DNA from: Volvox africanus
Lineage: Eukaryota; Chlorophyta; Chlorophyceae; Chlamydomonadales; Volvocaceae
Assembly (NCBI GenBank): GCA_030268105.1
Contig: BSDZ01000009.1
Span: 1,873,501-1,937,500 of the forward strand
Reading direction: 5' to 3'
Length of the DNA: 64,000 nt
A model generated the notes under the pieces. It saw nothing but the letters and a program-made list of their open reading frames with translations. It did no database searches and was not told where the DNA came from. The translations under genes and the position numbers were made by a program. Shown here piece by piece: positions 9,867 to 21,500 of the stretch (positions are counted from its first letter, which is position 1; each line of letters begins with the position of its first letter).

Positions 9867-12800
9867 GGGCTTGCCCGGGTTCCTGCGGAGGGGGCACCAC
9901 CTGGGATTTCTGAACTAACGCGTGGTCGGTGGTCATCCTTACGGCCAGCCGTTAAGGCATTGTTGCCTTGTGTACTTGGACACATCGAGCGAGTCATTGC
10001 ACGACGCATCACGCTTGACGGACGCACGGGACTTCTCTGCTTCGACCCGTTGTGTAATTTGTTTACACCTCGCCGTCCCCTGTCGTCTATCGATCTGTCT
10101 AACCACGTGGTTTTGTTCATCCCCTCGTCTCTGCGTGAGATGTCGGAACAGTTGGCCATGTACAGGAGATGTAGGCGTCAATATCCAGGCACTGCCGCAT
10201 GTGTATTACTCCCTGCTTTCTGTCGGCGCAAGGCAGAGGCATCGTTAAGGGGTATGCGGCATGTCCACCGGTTCGAGCCGGGCACCGTTTTGTTTAATGG
10301 TGTGGATAGGGAGGGTACGCTGGCTCCGTGGCCATGCCTATCCTACTCGGTTGACGTTTGGTACGAAGCTCCTGATGGGGGTGCCGTTGGTTACGGACCC
10401 GCCTTAAGTGCACTGACGTTGTCTGCTGGGCAGTCGCTCGTAGATAACCGTGTCCCTGTGGTTCAGATCGGTTTGAACGGCCGTACTCTGAAGGCACTTG
10501 TTGACACCGGTGCCAGCGACGACTTCATCTCTGTCGCAGAGGTGAACGCGCTGGGGTTGTCCCCAGAGTCGTCTGATTGTCCACAGGTTACCCTTGCTGA
10601 CGGGGGTAAGCATCCCATCGTGGGCAGGATTACCCTTAGCCTATCGATAGGCCCTTTGCGTGTTGTGACCCGGCCGTACGTGCTGCAGGGCTTAGCAGAG
10701 ACTGCACCGTACATAATGGGGTCGTTGACATTACGACAGTACCGCGCGCGCATCGACATGGAGACCGCGACCCTGCATATGTGCAAGGGTACTCTGTCGA
10801 TTAAGGTACCTTTCCTGTCGTTCGAACATGTCACACCAAAGGAGGGCGAAACTGAGGCGGTGCCTATGGTTAATTTCGCTGTGACCGCAATGGCTGCGCG
10901 AATCGAACCAGAGCTAGTCGGGCGTAAGGAGGCCGTCCGTTTGTTACGGAAGGGTGCCCACGGACTGCTTTTAAGGCCGCGGGTGAGCTGTTGTGTCACC
11001 ACCGCGCAGATTTCTGCGGATCCTGAGGTTGAGGCCCTACTGTCGCAGTATGAGGACGTCTTTAAAGATATCCCTGGCCTACCACCTATGCGTCCTGTTG
11101 ATCACACAATCCCTCTCATGCCTGGAGCGCAGCCTACAGCCCGGCCAATGTACAGGTTGAGTCCATTGGAGCTGGATGAGGTGAAGCGCCAGGTGACGGA
11201 TTTGCTCGCGAAGGGTATGATACGCCCCAGCACATCCCCGTATTCTGCACCGATTTTGTTTGTCGGTAAGAAGGATGGGACCTTGCGCATGTGCATTGAT
11301 TACCGGGGGTTAAATGCGAATACGGTGAAAAATCGCTACCCTTTGCCTCGCGTTGACGACCTGTTGGATAAGCTGAAGGGTTCGGCTTATTTTTCCTCAA
11401 TTGACTTACAACAGGGCTACAATCAGATTCGCATCGCTGCCTCTGATATCCCGAAAACCGCTTTTCGGACGCCCTTCGGTCACTTTGAGTATACGGTCCT
11501 ATCGTTTGGTTTGACTAATGCCCCTGCGACGTTTCAGGCGGTTATGGACCGAATGTTTAGGCCGTTTATCGACAGGTTCGTTGTTTGCTACCTGGATGAC
11601 ATCTTGGTATATTCTAAGACGCGCGAGGAGCACTTGGAGCATCTTCGGCTCGTGCTCGACGTTATGAGGCGGGAGCAATTGTTTGCTAAACGCGCCAAAT
11701 GCTTTTGGGCGCAGCCTCAGGTGGAATATTTGGGTCACATTGTGTCGGCCACCGGTGTGAAGATGGACCCGCGGAAGGTCGCCATGGTTCGCGATTGGCC
11801 CGCGCCTCAGAACCTCACAGAGCTGCGTAAGTTCCTTGGCTTGACCAATTATTTCCGAAAGTTCATTGAAAAATATTCCATCATTGCGGCCCCGCTTACT
11901 AATTTAACTCGCAAAGGTGTTTTCGTTTCGCTCGAGTCGTGGACGTCGCAATGCCAGCGGGCATTCGAAGAGCTCAAACGAATCATTGCCGAAGATGTCA
12001 CCCTTGCATTCCCTGATTACTCGTTGCCATTTCGTGTTGAGGTAGTGTCTGATGCCTCAATATTTGGAAGCGGCGCTGTATTGTTACAGGAAGGGCGACC
12101 GATCGCCTTCACGAGTAAGAAGTTTTCTGGTGCGGAGATTCGCTACACCACCGGGGAACAGGAGCTTCTGGCCGTGCTGCATGCTTTAAAGGAATGGCGC
12201 TGTTACCTCGAGGGACGCCCGTTTACTTTAAAGACTGACCATAAGCCCCTAACGTTTTTGCAAAGCGTTCCGACGTTGAACCGCCGTCAAGCTAGGTGGA
12301 TGGAATATCTAGCTAGGTTCAACTGCACCTGGGAGTATATTTCTGGTAAATTGAATATTGCCAATGCTCTCAGTCGACATCCGTCGCTACACGCTGCAAT
12401 TTTGGCAGCGCCCGTCGTGCGGCCGCGTAGCGAGGAGGTACCGATCGCGACGGACCTCGCGGAGCGGTTGAAGGTTGCCTACAACGCAGACGCCTGGTTC
12501 GCGGACCCGGCTAATGTAGAAAACCTTCGCAAGCAGAATGGCCTTTGGCTACGGACGGAGGGTGCAGCTACGCAAATCGTCGTTCCGAACGACGACGCGC
12601 TACGCTACGACATCCTTGCGCGGTTCCACGAGGACCCGTTAGCAGGACACCCTGGTAGCAAGCGATTGATCGACTTGGTGCAACGTTCCTTTTGGTGGCC
12701 TCGTTTGGCTAAGGATGCGGCGAACTTCGTCCAGACATGCAGTCTGTGCCAGCGCAATAAGGCTTTGTCCGGTAAGGGCCAGGGGTTGTTGCAACCGTTG

Positions 12801-13928
12801 CCTGTCCCGGATGCGCCTTGGGAAAGTGTTTCCATGGACTTCGTAGTCGCGCTGCCCAAAACTGAGGGGGGATACGATGCGGTGTTCGTAATGGTCGATC
12901 GTCTGACTAAGATGGTCCACCTAGCACCATGCACATCATCCTGCACGGCTGAGCAAACCGCACGTTTGTTTTTCGATAATGTGGTTCGGTTACACGGGAT
13001 TCCCAAAAATGTGATCTCGGACCGCGGTGGACAGTTCACGTCTAAGTTTTGGGAAGCGCTCTGCAAACTAGTTGGCATGCGCGTCAACCTGAGCACGGCG
13101 TATCACCCGCAGACTGATGGTCAAACCGAACGCACAAACCGCACGTTGGGTGATATGTTGCGCAATTATGCTGGTCGCACACCACTTGTTTGGGATACAT
13201 ATTTGACTGCGGCAGAATTCGCGCTTAACAACGCTGTTAACCGCTCTACAGGCAAAAGTCCGTTCTTTCTTAACTACGGATTTCATCCCGCGCTACCCGT
13301 GTGGCGTGAGTTGGAAGTGAACGTGCCTGCTGCTAAACTTTTTGCCAAGTCTTTTATGTCCCGAATCACAGACGCGAAGTCGTGTTTGGATGCGGCGCAG
13401 CAACGAACGACAGAATACTACAACAAATCCAAGCAGGATGTGACGTTTTTGGAAGGGCAACTCGTGTTGCTAAGCACCAAGAACTTGCGTTCCTTGGCAG
13501 ATGGATCCCGAAAACTCTTACCCCGCTGGATTGGCCCGTATCCTGTCGTGCGCATGGTTGGGAATGTGGCTGTGGAGCTTGCATTGCCCACTGATATGAC
13601 CATTCACCCCACATTTCACGTATCGCTTGTCCGTCCTTATCGTGGTACGGAACCCGTCCCTGAGCCTGCTAACGCCCCCACAGCGATCGAACCAGTTCCC
13701 GAGACCTGGATCGCTGGTAAACAGAAGTTTTACGATGTGGAGCGGGTGTTAGATTATCGCGCGCGTCGTGTGGGCCGACACCGACGTAAGCGAACAGTAC
13801 ACGAGTACTTGGTTAAGTGGACAGGGTATACCGACGAGCACAACTCATGGGAACCGGCACGCAACTTCTCACAGGACATGAAGCCCCTGCTCGAAGAAGC
13901 CCGCAAACGTGCCACGCAAGCCCATTGA
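9867..13928 (+). CDS. pol: Element B pol: protease, RT, RNase H, integrase, chromodomain
   Basis: 1,353 codons follow the gag UAG in frame. The first in-frame ATG is at 10140, inside a conserved region, which argues for readthrough rather than a new start. Order: N-terminal domain of unknown role (about 9960-10400); protease with LVDTGAS near 10500; reverse transcriptase with YLDD at 11589-11600; RNase H (SDAS, GEQELLA, TDHKPL); integrase with an H/H/C/C zinc region around 12640-12760 and the catalytic core with [12 protein letters not shown] and [16 protein letters not shown]; chromodomain at about 13710-13870. No motif is broken. The chromodomain places it among chromoviruses, whose chromodomains direct integration into marked chromatin. 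Confidence 0.96.
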   Translation, partial: GLARVPAEGAPPGISELTRGRWSSLRPAVKALLPCVLGHIERVIARRITLDGRTGLLCFDPLCNLFTPRRPLSSIDLSNHVVLFIPSSLREMSEQLAMYRRCRRQYPGTAACVLLPAFCRRKAEASLRGMRHVHRFEPGTVLFNGVDREGTLAPWPCLSYSVDVWYEAPDGGAVGYGPALSALTLSAGQSLVDNRVPVVQIGLNGRTLKALVDTGASDDFISVAEVNALGLSPESSDCPQVTLADGGKHPIVGRITLSLSIGPLRVVTRPYVLQGLAETAPYIMGSLTLRQYRARIDMETATLHMCKGTLSIKVPFLSFEHVTPKEGETEAVPMVNFAVTAMAARIEPELVGRKEAVRLLRKGAHGLLLRPRVSCCVTTAQISADPEVEALLSQYEDVFKDIPGLPPMRPVDHTIPLMPGAQPTARPMYRLSPLELDEVKRQVTDLLAKGMIRPSTSPYSAPILFVGKKDGTLRMCIDYRGLNANTVKNRYPLPRVDDLLDKLKGSAYFSSIDLQQGYNQIRIAASDIPKTAFRTPFGHFEYTVLSFGLTNAPATFQAVMDRMFRPFIDRFVVCYLDDILVYSKTREEHLEHLRLVLDVMRREQLFAKRAKCFWAQPQVEYLGHIVSATGVKMDPRKVAMVRDWPAPQNLTELRKFLGLTNYFRKFIEKYSIIAAPLTNLTRKGVFVSLESWTSQCQRAFEELKRIIAEDVTLAFPDYSLPFRVEVVSDASIFGSGAVLLQEGRPIAFTSKKFSGAEIRYTTGEQELLAVLHALKEWRCYLEGRPFTLKTDHKPLTFLQSVPTLNRRQARWMEYLARFNCTWEYISGKLNIANALSRHPSLHAAILAAPVVRPRSEEVPIATDLAERLKVAYNADAWFADPANVENLRKQNGLWLRTEGAATQIVVPNDDALRYDILARFHEDPLAGHPGSKRLIDLVQRSFWWPRLAKDAANFVQTCSLCQRNKALSGKGQGLLQPLPVPDAPWESVSMDFVVALPKTEGGYDAVFVMVDRLTKMVHLAPCTSSCTAEQTARLFFDNVVRLHGIPKNVISDRGGQFTSKFWEALCKLVGMRVNLSTAYHPQTDGQTERTNRTLGDMLRNYAGRTPLVWDTYLTAAEFALNNAVNRSTGKSPFFLNYGFHPALPVWRELEVNVPAAKLFAKSFMSRITDAKSCLDAAQQRTTEYYNKSKQDVTFLEGQLVLLSTKNLRSLADGSRKLLPRWIGPYPVVRMVGNVAVELALPTDMTIHPTFHVSLVRPYRGTEPVPEPANAPTAIEPVPETWIAGKQKFYDVERVLDYRARRVGRHRRKRTVHEYLVKWTGYTDEHNSWEPARNFSQDMKPLLEEARKRATQAH

Positions 13929-13972
13929 CCCCTGCAGTCGATGCTGTATGATGCAGCAAGGACGCTGCATAC

Positions 13973-13983
13973 GGGAGGGGGGA
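13973..13983 (+). other. Polypurine tract of element B
   Basis: GGGAGGGGGGA lies four bases before the 3' LTR, with a short hairpin (GCAGC.../...GCTGC) just upstream. The same tract precedes the 3' LTRs of A (minus, near 1961-1975) and C (near 22613-22623). It would prime plus-strand DNA synthesis. Confidence 0.8.
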
Positions 13984-13987
13984 TAAT

Positions 13988-14812
13988 TGTTGTGCTACGG
14001 TTCATTTCCCGTCGACGCGTAGGTCGACGCGATCCTATGAGTCGAAGTGCTTTTGTGATGAACGCATTACATATGAATGAATCTGCATGATATAAATGTA
14101 TTCGCATACATTTATATATGCATCTGGCATGTTGTCATTTATCCATCGCGACATCGCACCATGGCAAATCCGCCTAGCATGCATGAATGACCTAATCATT
14201 GAAGTGCGCATTATGCTCGTGCTACGAAACGATAAGTAATATTATCTGATATAATATTACTTCATTAAAGCACACGTTGAGAGCACCGCACTCGTCGCGA
14301 TGCATGCCCTGCAACCGGATATCGTTATCCGGACCCTTGCATCATGCGAATGCCGGAAAGGCTTATACGTTGTTATGCGTAGACATCGCCTAGACGCAGT
14401 AGGGTTTTCACATCTAGGATCGGCCTCCTAATGTGAATCGTACGGCATTGCGATGCTGCGAGTATAACAGATGCGAGGACGGCTAAGCTAGAGGAGACAT
14501 TCGATACCGGAGAACACTCGTGTGTTCTACATTACTATTACTATACGATATACTACTTAGCCCGAGCTAAGCCTGAACTTCGCTAATCACCGCCGCGTGA
14601 TGATTGCTTGCTTCCGGCGCTGACGGCGATTTCGTCCATTGCATCATTCCGATCTGTAAGACCGTAAGTTATATCTCTCTTCGTCTTGAAGTCTTCCGCT
14701 GTCTCTGTTTGCTCTCGCTTGCCTTGCTGTACTTGCAAGTGCTCGCGCATCGGTGTCGATAGTCTCCAGACGTGCAGATACTTATGAGCAAACGCGAACG
14801 AGAGGTACAACA
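13988..14812 (+). repeat. Element B 3' LTR
   Basis: An 825-bp LTR differing from the 5' copy at about four positions by eye. It is followed directly by CTAGG, the second copy of the target duplication, and then by the rest of element A's leader. Confidence 0.96.
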
Positions 14813-15197
14813 CTAGGTTTGCGTAATAGAAGCCGACTTCTATCGCAAAGGCAAGAGTACAAAGCGATTCGGTGAGCCTACCAACAGTACTCTTGAGAAG
14901 ATTCAGTAAACTCAGCAAGTACTTGCCCAGCTGAGTCCTGATCTCTGTAGTTTGGGCAATGAGAGTCGCCAACTGGTCCGGACGAAAGCCGGTCTCAGTC
15001 GCCGCAGCAAGCAATGCCGGTGCACTGAGATTACCTGCGACTCAGAGCGTACACTTACACAACAAGTGCAGCAATCTAAGTAAAAGCAATTAAAAAGCGG
15101 TCCTCGTGGTTCGTCGCTGGAGCTCGCCATAGAAAGAACCTACTTCCGATTAGACAAAGAGAGACAGTTAGGCAACGAACCTGTCTCGATACCAATT
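14813..15197 (-). other. 5' leader of element A, displaced by insertion of B
   Basis: Untranslated leader in minus orientation. It matches the leaders of B (8165-8630) and C (16817-17282), and carries the A copy of the primer-binding site next to the LTR. Short open frames here are also present in the other leaders, with no similarity to a known protein. Confidence 0.88.
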
Positions 15198-16021
15198 TGT
15201 TGTACCTCTCGTTCGCGTTTGCTCATAAGTATCTGCACGTCTGGAGACTTTCGACACCGATGCGCGAGCACTTGCAAGTACAGCAAGGCAAGCGAGAGCA
15301 AACAGAGACAGCGGAAGACTTCAAGACGAAGAGAGATATAACTTACAGTTTTACAGATCGGAACGATGCAATGGACGAAATCGCCGTCAGCGCCGGAAGC
15401 AAGCAATCATCACGCGGCGGTGATTAGCGAAGTTCAGGCTTAGCTCGGGCTAAGTAGAATAGTGTATAGCAATAGTAATGTAGAACACACAAGTGTTCTC
15501 CGGTATCAAATGTCTTGTCTTGCTTAGCCGTCCTCGCATCTGTTATACTCGCAGTATCGCAATGCCGTACGATTCACATTAGGAGGCCGATCCTAGATGT
15601 GACAATCCTACTGCGTATAGGCGATGTCTACGCATAACAACGTATAAGCCTTTCCGGCATTCGCATGATGCAAGGGTCCGGATAACGATATCCGGTTGCA
15701 GGGCATGTATCGCGACGAGTGCGGCGCTCTCAACGTGTGCTTTAATGAAGTAATATTATATCAGATAATATTACTTATCGTTTCGTAGCACGAGCACAAT
15801 GCGCACTTCAATGCTTCGGGCTTTCATGCATGCTAGGCGGATTTGCCATGATGCGATGTCGCGATGGATAATGACAACATGCCAAATGCATATATAAATG
15901 TACACGAATACATTTATATCATGCAGATTCATTCATATGCAATGTGTTCATCACAATAGCACTTCACCTTGTAGGATCACATCGACCTACGCATCGGCGG
16001 GAAACTAACCGTAGCACAACA
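15198..16021 (-). repeat. Element A 5' LTR
   Basis: An 824-bp LTR in minus orientation, TGTTGTGC at 16021 to ACAACA at 15198. It is followed on the right by GATGC and the rest of C's 5' LTR. It differs from 1136-1959 at about nine positions by eye. Confidence 0.95.
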
Positions 16022-16816
16022 GATGCGACCCTACAAGGCGAAGTGTTATCTTGATGAACGCATGAATGATTATTGCATATGAATGAACCTGCATGATATA
16101 GATGTGTTCGCATACATTTACATATGCATTTGGCATGTTATCATTATCCATCACGGCATCGCATCATGGCAAATCCGCCTAGCATGCATGAAATACCGAA
16201 TCATTGAAGTGCACATTATGCTCGTGCTATGAAACGATAAGTAATATTATTTGATATAATATTACTTCATTACAGCACACGTTGAGAGCACCGCACTCGT
16301 CGCGATGCATGCCTTGCAACCGAATATCGTTATTCGGACCCTTGCATCATGTGAATGCCGGAAAGGCTTATACGTTGTTATGCGTAGACATCGCCTATAC
16401 GCAGTAGGATTGTCACACTTAGGATCGGCCTCCTAGTGTGAATCGTACGGCATTGCGATGCTGCGAGTATAACAGATGCGAGGACGGCTAAGCAAGACAA
16501 GACATTTGATACCGAAGAACACTCGTGTGTTCTACATTATCATTACTATACGCTACTCTACTTAGCCCGAGCTAAGCCTAAACTTCGTTATCACCGCCGC
16601 GTGATGATTGCTTGCTTCCGGCGCTGACGGCGATTACGTCCATTGCACCGCACCGATCTGTAAGACTGTAAGTTATATCTCTTCTTGTCTTAAAGTCTTC
16701 CGCTGTCTCTGTTTGCTCGCGCTTGCCTTGTTGTACTTGCAAGTGCTCGCGCATCGGTGTCGAAAGCCTTCAGACGTGCAGATACTTATGAGCAAACACG
16801 AAGGAGAGGTACAACA
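16022..16816 (+). repeat. Element C 5' LTR, remaining part
   Basis: Continues the LTR begun at 1093. The first five bases (GATGC) duplicate 1131-1135. Joined once, the LTR is 833 bp and matches 22628-23460 with about 16 differences by eye, including those in the first 43 bases. Confidence 0.93.
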
Positions 16817-17282
16817 AATTGGTATCAAGACAGGTTCGTTGCCTAACTGTCTCTCTTTGTCTAATCGGAAGTAGGCTCTTTCTATGGCGAGTTCCAGCGA
16901 CGAACCACGAGGACCGCTAGATACTTTTGCCGAAGACCTAGGCCGCACCGTTTTGGACGCCGCCGCTTCCGGTTTGTAATTGTTTAATTGCTTTTACTTA
17001 GATTGCTGCACTTGTTGTGTAAGTGTACGCTCTGAGTCGCAGGTAATCTCAGTGCACCGGCATTGCTTGCCGCGGCGACTGAGACCGGCTTTCGTCCGGA
17101 CCAGTTGGCGACTCTCATTGCCCAAACTATGGAGATCAGGACTCAGCTGGGCAAGTACTTGCTGAGTTTACTGAATCTTCTCAAGAGTACTGTCGGTAGG
17201 CTCACCGAATTGCTTTGTACTCTTGCCTTTGCGATAGAAGTCGGCTTCTATTACGCAAACCTAGGGTATCGCTTCGTGCTCC

Positions 17283-18518
17283 ATGTCCGCGGAACACGAC
17301 GATACGCCGCACACTAGCCTAGCTAGCCAACCCGATTTTGTTGTGGCTGCTAGAGCTCCGGATAGAGGTCTTGAGACTGTTGGCACGCGAGCCACTCAAG
17401 ATCCCCTTGTCCTTCAGACCCCTGCTCACTTAATTGTGCCACATTCAGCAGTTAACACCAATATGGACAACACTGCTGGACCAAGGGTTCTGCCATTACC
17501 TCAAGCTCGAGGGCATGATGACATCCCTGAGGTAATGAGATTGTCAATTCCCGTTCCTAGGCTCAATATCTCGCTAACTGAAAAGACATCAGGACATAGC
17601 ATAGCCGATGCAACTCGTGCGTACGTGCGTGACGCTAAAAAGTATCTCCAGGCTGTTCATGGTGGCGATAATGATGGTATCAGGTGTCTCTTCGTTGGTA
17701 ACACCCTCGAGGGCTCAGCAAAGGACTGGTACCGCGAATGGACCACCGCCCGGGGCGACTATACTTTTGACGAGATGATTGCCGCTTTGCTCGCACGATT
17801 CGCTACTGAGGTTCAAGCACGCGATGTGGAGGCTCGTAAGGTTTTGGCAGCCGGTAGCTACCACATGCGTCGGGGTGAAAATGTACCTGCGTACCAGTCA
17901 CGCTTCGAAGCACTTGTGACCCCCATTGCTGATCTCACCGAAACCGAGCGTGTCTTTTGGTTTAAGCGAGGCCTGACAAAACATTTGGCTAAATGGTGCG
18001 CTACTGACTTGGCTGGGGTGCCGATCAAGTCGTATGATGCCTTGGTCACTTTTGCTAAGGGTACGGAGATACGACTCCTTGCCGGTGAGGAAGAAGTCAA
18101 GTCTGTCCCTCGTGCAAATGCCGTGCAAGTGCAGGATCCGCTTGGGGAAGCTGTAGCTCTCGACCAGGAACTCGGAGCGACCCGCCCCACGCCTACTGCC
18201 GTGACGCGACGCAGCAACCGGCAACACCAGGTGCGCGGGGGCGCTAGCTCGGGTGTCCGCGGGTCAGGAGGAGCAGGTCCGAGCTCGGACCCGGCTAAGA
18301 GCAGGAAGCGTGGTGGTGCGCCGTCATCGGCAGCCGCACAGCGCTCTGACCCCAATGCGAAGCGGACTCGCACGGATGACTCGTTTATGCCAAAATGGAA
18401 TTGCAATCATTCCGAGTTCGAACGTCGGAAAGCGGCCAACGTTTGTCTACGGTGCGTGAAGAGTCATCCTACAAAGGATTGCCCGTTACTGCCACCGTTT
18501 GTACCTCAGCCGAAATAG
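17283..18518 (+). CDS. gag: Element C gag
   Basis: A 411-residue Gag of the same family, with more substitutions than A and B show between themselves (for example TTARGDYTFDEMIAALLARF, and a knuckle CLRCVKSHPTKDC). It ends with UAG and is in frame with pol. The open frame has survived although the element's LTR is interrupted. Confidence 0.93.
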   Translation: MSAEHDDTPHTSLASQPDFVVAARAPDRGLETVGTRATQDPLVLQTPAHLIVPHSAVNTNMDNTAGPRVLPLPQARGHDDIPEVMRLSIPVPRLNISLTEKTSGHSIADATRAYVRDAKKYLQAVHGGDNDGIRCLFVGNTLEGSAKDWYREWTTARGDYTFDEMIAALLARFATEVQARDVEARKVLAAGSYHMRRGENVPAYQSRFEALVTPIADLTETERVFWFKRGLTKHLAKWCATDLAGVPIKSYDALVTFAKGTEIRLLAGEEEVKSVPRANAVQVQDPLGEAVALDQELGATRPTPTAVTRRSNRQHQVRGGASSGVRGSGGAGPSSDPAKSRKRGGAPSSAAAQRSDPNAKRTRTDDSFMPKWNCNHSEFERRKAANVCLRCVKSHPTKDCPLLPPFVPQPK

Positions 18519-21500
18519 GGGCTTGCCTGGGTTCCTGTGGAGGGGGCACCGCCTGGGATTTCTGAACTAACACGTGGTCGGTGGTCATCCTTACGGCCAG
18601 CCGTGAAGGCATTGTTGCCTTGCGTACTTGGACACATCGAGCAAGTCATTGCGCGACGCATCACGCTTGACGGACGCATGGGACTTCTCTGCTTCGATCC
18701 GTTGTGTAATTTGTTTACACCTCGCCGTCCCCTGTCGTCTATCGATCTGTCTAACCACGTGGTTTTGTTCATCCCCTCGTCTCTGTGTGAGATGTCGGAA
18801 CAATTGGCCGTTTACAGGAGATGTAGGCGTCAATATCCAGGCACCGCCGCATGTGTATTACTCCCCGTTTTCTGTCGGCGCAAGGCAGAGGCATCGTTAA
18901 GGGGTATGCGGCGTGTCCACCGGTTCGAGCCGGGCACCGTTTTGTTTAATGGTGTGGATCGGGAGGGTACGCTGGCGCCGTGGCCAAGCACATCCTACTC
19001 GGTTGACGTTTGGTACGAAGCTCCTGACGGGGGTGCCGTAGGTTACGGACCCGCCCTAAGTGCACTGACGTTGTCTGCTGGGCAGTCGCTCATAGATAAC
19101 CGTGTCCCAGTGGTTCAGATCGGTTTGAATGGCCGTACTCTGAAGGCACTTGTTGACATCGGTGCCAGCGACGACTTCATCTCTGTCGCAGAGGTGAATG
19201 CGCTGGGGTTGACCCCAGAGTCGTCTGATTGTCCACAGGTTACCCTTGCTGACGGGGGTAAGCATCCCATCGTGGGCAGGATTACCCTTAGCCTATCAAT
19301 AGGCCCTTTGCGTGTTGTGACCCGGCCGTACGTGCTGCAGGGCTTAGCAGAGACTGCACCGTACATAATGGGGTCTTTGACATTACGGCAGTACCGCGCG
19401 CGCATCGACATGGAGACCGCAACCCTGCATATGTGCAAGGGTACTCTGTCGATTAAGGTACCTTTCCTGTCGTTCGAACATGTCACACCAAAGGAGGGCG
19501 AAGCTGAGGCGGTGCCTATGGTTAATTTCGCTGTGACCGCAATGGCCGCGCGAATCGAACCAGAGCTAGTCGGGCGTAAGGAGGCCGTCCGTTTGTTACG
19601 GAAGGGTGCCCACGGACTGCTTTTGAGGCCGCGGGTGGGCTGTTGTGCCACCACCATGCAGATTTCTGTGGATCCTGAGGTTGAGGCCCTACTGTCGCAG
19701 TATGAGGACGTCTTTAAAGATATCCCTGGCCTACCACCTATGCGTCCTGTTGATCACACAATCCCTCTCATGCCTGGAGCGCAGCCTACGGCCCGGCCAA
19801 TGTACAGGTTGAGTCAAATGGAGCTGGACGAGGTAAAGCGCCAGGTGACGGATTTGCTCGCGAAGGGTATGATACGCCCCAGCACATCCCCGTATTCTGC
19901 ACCGATTTTGTTTGTCGGTAAGAAGGATGGGACCTTGCGCATGTGCATTGATTACCGGGGGTTAAATGCGAATACGGTGAAAAATCGCTACCCTTTGCCA
20001 CGCGTTGACGACCTGTTGGATAAGCTGAAGGGATCGGCTTATTTTTCCTCGATTGACTTGCAACAGGGCTATAATCAGATCCGCATCGCTGCCTCTGATA
20101 TCCCGAAAACCGCTTTTCGGACGCCCTTCGGTCATTTCGAGTATACGGTCCTATCGTTTGGTTTGACTAATGCCCCTGCGACATTTCAGGCGGTTATGGA
20201 CCGAATGTTTAGGCCGTTTATCGACAGGTTCGTTGTTTGCTACCTGGATGACATCTTGGTTTATTCTAAGACGCGCGAGGAGCACTTGGAGCATCTTCGG
20301 CTCGTGCTCGACGTTATAAGGCGGGAGCAATTGTTTGCTAAACGTGCCAAATGCTTTTGGGCGCAGCCTCAGGTGGAATATTTGGACCACATTGTGTCGG
20401 CCACCGGTGTGAAGATGGACCCGCGGAAGGTCGCCATGGTTCGCGATTGGCCCGCGCCTCAGAACCTCACAGAGCTGCGTAAGTTCCTTGGCTTGACCAA
20501 TTATTTCCGAAAGTTCATTGAAAAATATTCCATCATTGCGGCCCCGCTTACTAATTTAACTCGCAAAGGTGTTTTCGTTTCGCTCGAGTCGTGGACGTCG
20601 CAATGCCAGCGGGCATTCGAAGAGCTCAAACGAATCATTGCCGAAGATGTCACCCTTGCATTCCCTGATTACTCGTTGCCATTTCGTGTTGAGGTAGTGT
20701 CTGATGCCTCAATATTTGGAAGCGGCGCTGTATTGTTACAGGAAGGGCGACCGATCGCCTTCACGAGTAAGAAGTTTTCTGGTGCGGAGATTCGCTACAC
20801 CACCGGGGAACAGGAGCTTCTGGCAGTGCTGCATGCTTTAAAGGAATGGCGCTGTTACCTCGAGGGACGCCCATTTACTTTAAAGACTGACCACAAGCCC
20901 CTAACGTTTTTGCAAAGCGTTCCGACGTTGAACCGCCGTCAGGCTAGGTGGATGGAATACCTAGCTAGGTTCGACTGCACCTGGGAGTACATTTCTGGTA
21001 AACTGAATATTGCCAATGCTCTCAGTCGACATCCGTCGCTACACACTGCAATTTTAGCAGCGCCCATCGTGCGACCACATAACGAGGAGGTGCCGATCAC
21101 GACGGACCTCGTGGAGCGGTTGAAGGTTGCCTACAACGCAGATGCCTGGTTCTCGGAGCCGGCTATTCTAGAAAACCTTCGCAAGCAGAATAGCCTTTGG
21201 CTACGGACGGAGGGTGCAGCTACGCAAATCGTTGTTCCGATCGACGACGCGCTACGCTACGACATCCTTGCGTGGTTCCACGAGGACCCGTTAGCAGGAC
21301 ACCCTGGTAGCAAGCGGTTGGTCGAGTTGGTGCAACGTTCCTTTTGGTGGCCTCGTTTGGCAAACTTCGTACAGACATGCAGTCTGTGCCAGCGCAATAA
21401 GGCTTTGTCCGGTAAGGGTCATGGGTTGTTGCAACCGTTGCCTGTCCCAGATGCGCCTTGGGAAAGTGTTTCCATGGACTTCGTAGTCACGCTGCCCAAA

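Larger units (their letters stand above)
7340..14812 (+). mobile_element. Element B: innermost, complete Ty3/gypsy chromovirus
   Basis: This is a complete 7.47-kb element: 5' LTR 7340-8164, candidate primer-binding site at 8168, gag 8631-9866, UAG, pol 9867-13928, polypurine tract 13973-13983 and 3' LTR 13988-14812. LTRs start TGTTGT and end ACAACA. It lies in the 5' leader of A, in the opposite orientation, with the target duplication CTAGG at 7335-7339 and 14813-14817. Only about four of 825 LTR positions differ by eye, so it is the youngest insertion. All motifs checked (DTGAS, YLDD, RNase H acids, integrase zinc and DDE regions, chromodomain) are intact, so it may still be active. Confidence 0.96.
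1136..16021 (-). mobile_element. Element A: middle Ty3/gypsy chromovirus, inserted in C's 5' LTR and interrupted by B
   Basis: It reads right to left: 5' LTR 15198-16021, leader 14818-15197 continued at 7317-7339, gag 7316-6081, UAG, pol 6080-2019, polypurine tract and 3' LTR 1136-1959. Both LTRs are 824 bp. Element B interrupts its leader at 7340-14812. The target duplication GATGC is at 1131-1135 and 16022-16026, within C's LTR. About nine differences separate the two LTRs by eye, intermediate between B and C. Removing B restores an element of about 7.4 kb with uninterrupted gag and pol frames. Its integrase carries QTDC where B and C have QTDG. Confidence 0.94.

Noticed and set aside
15198..15427. 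A 76-143 residue open frame repeated several times (beginning near 1136, 8165, 14583, 15197 and 16608 on either strand)
   Set aside because: It lies in every LTR copy and follows the LTR boundaries. It is interrupted differently in each copy and has no recognised similarity, so it is a shadow of the repeat.
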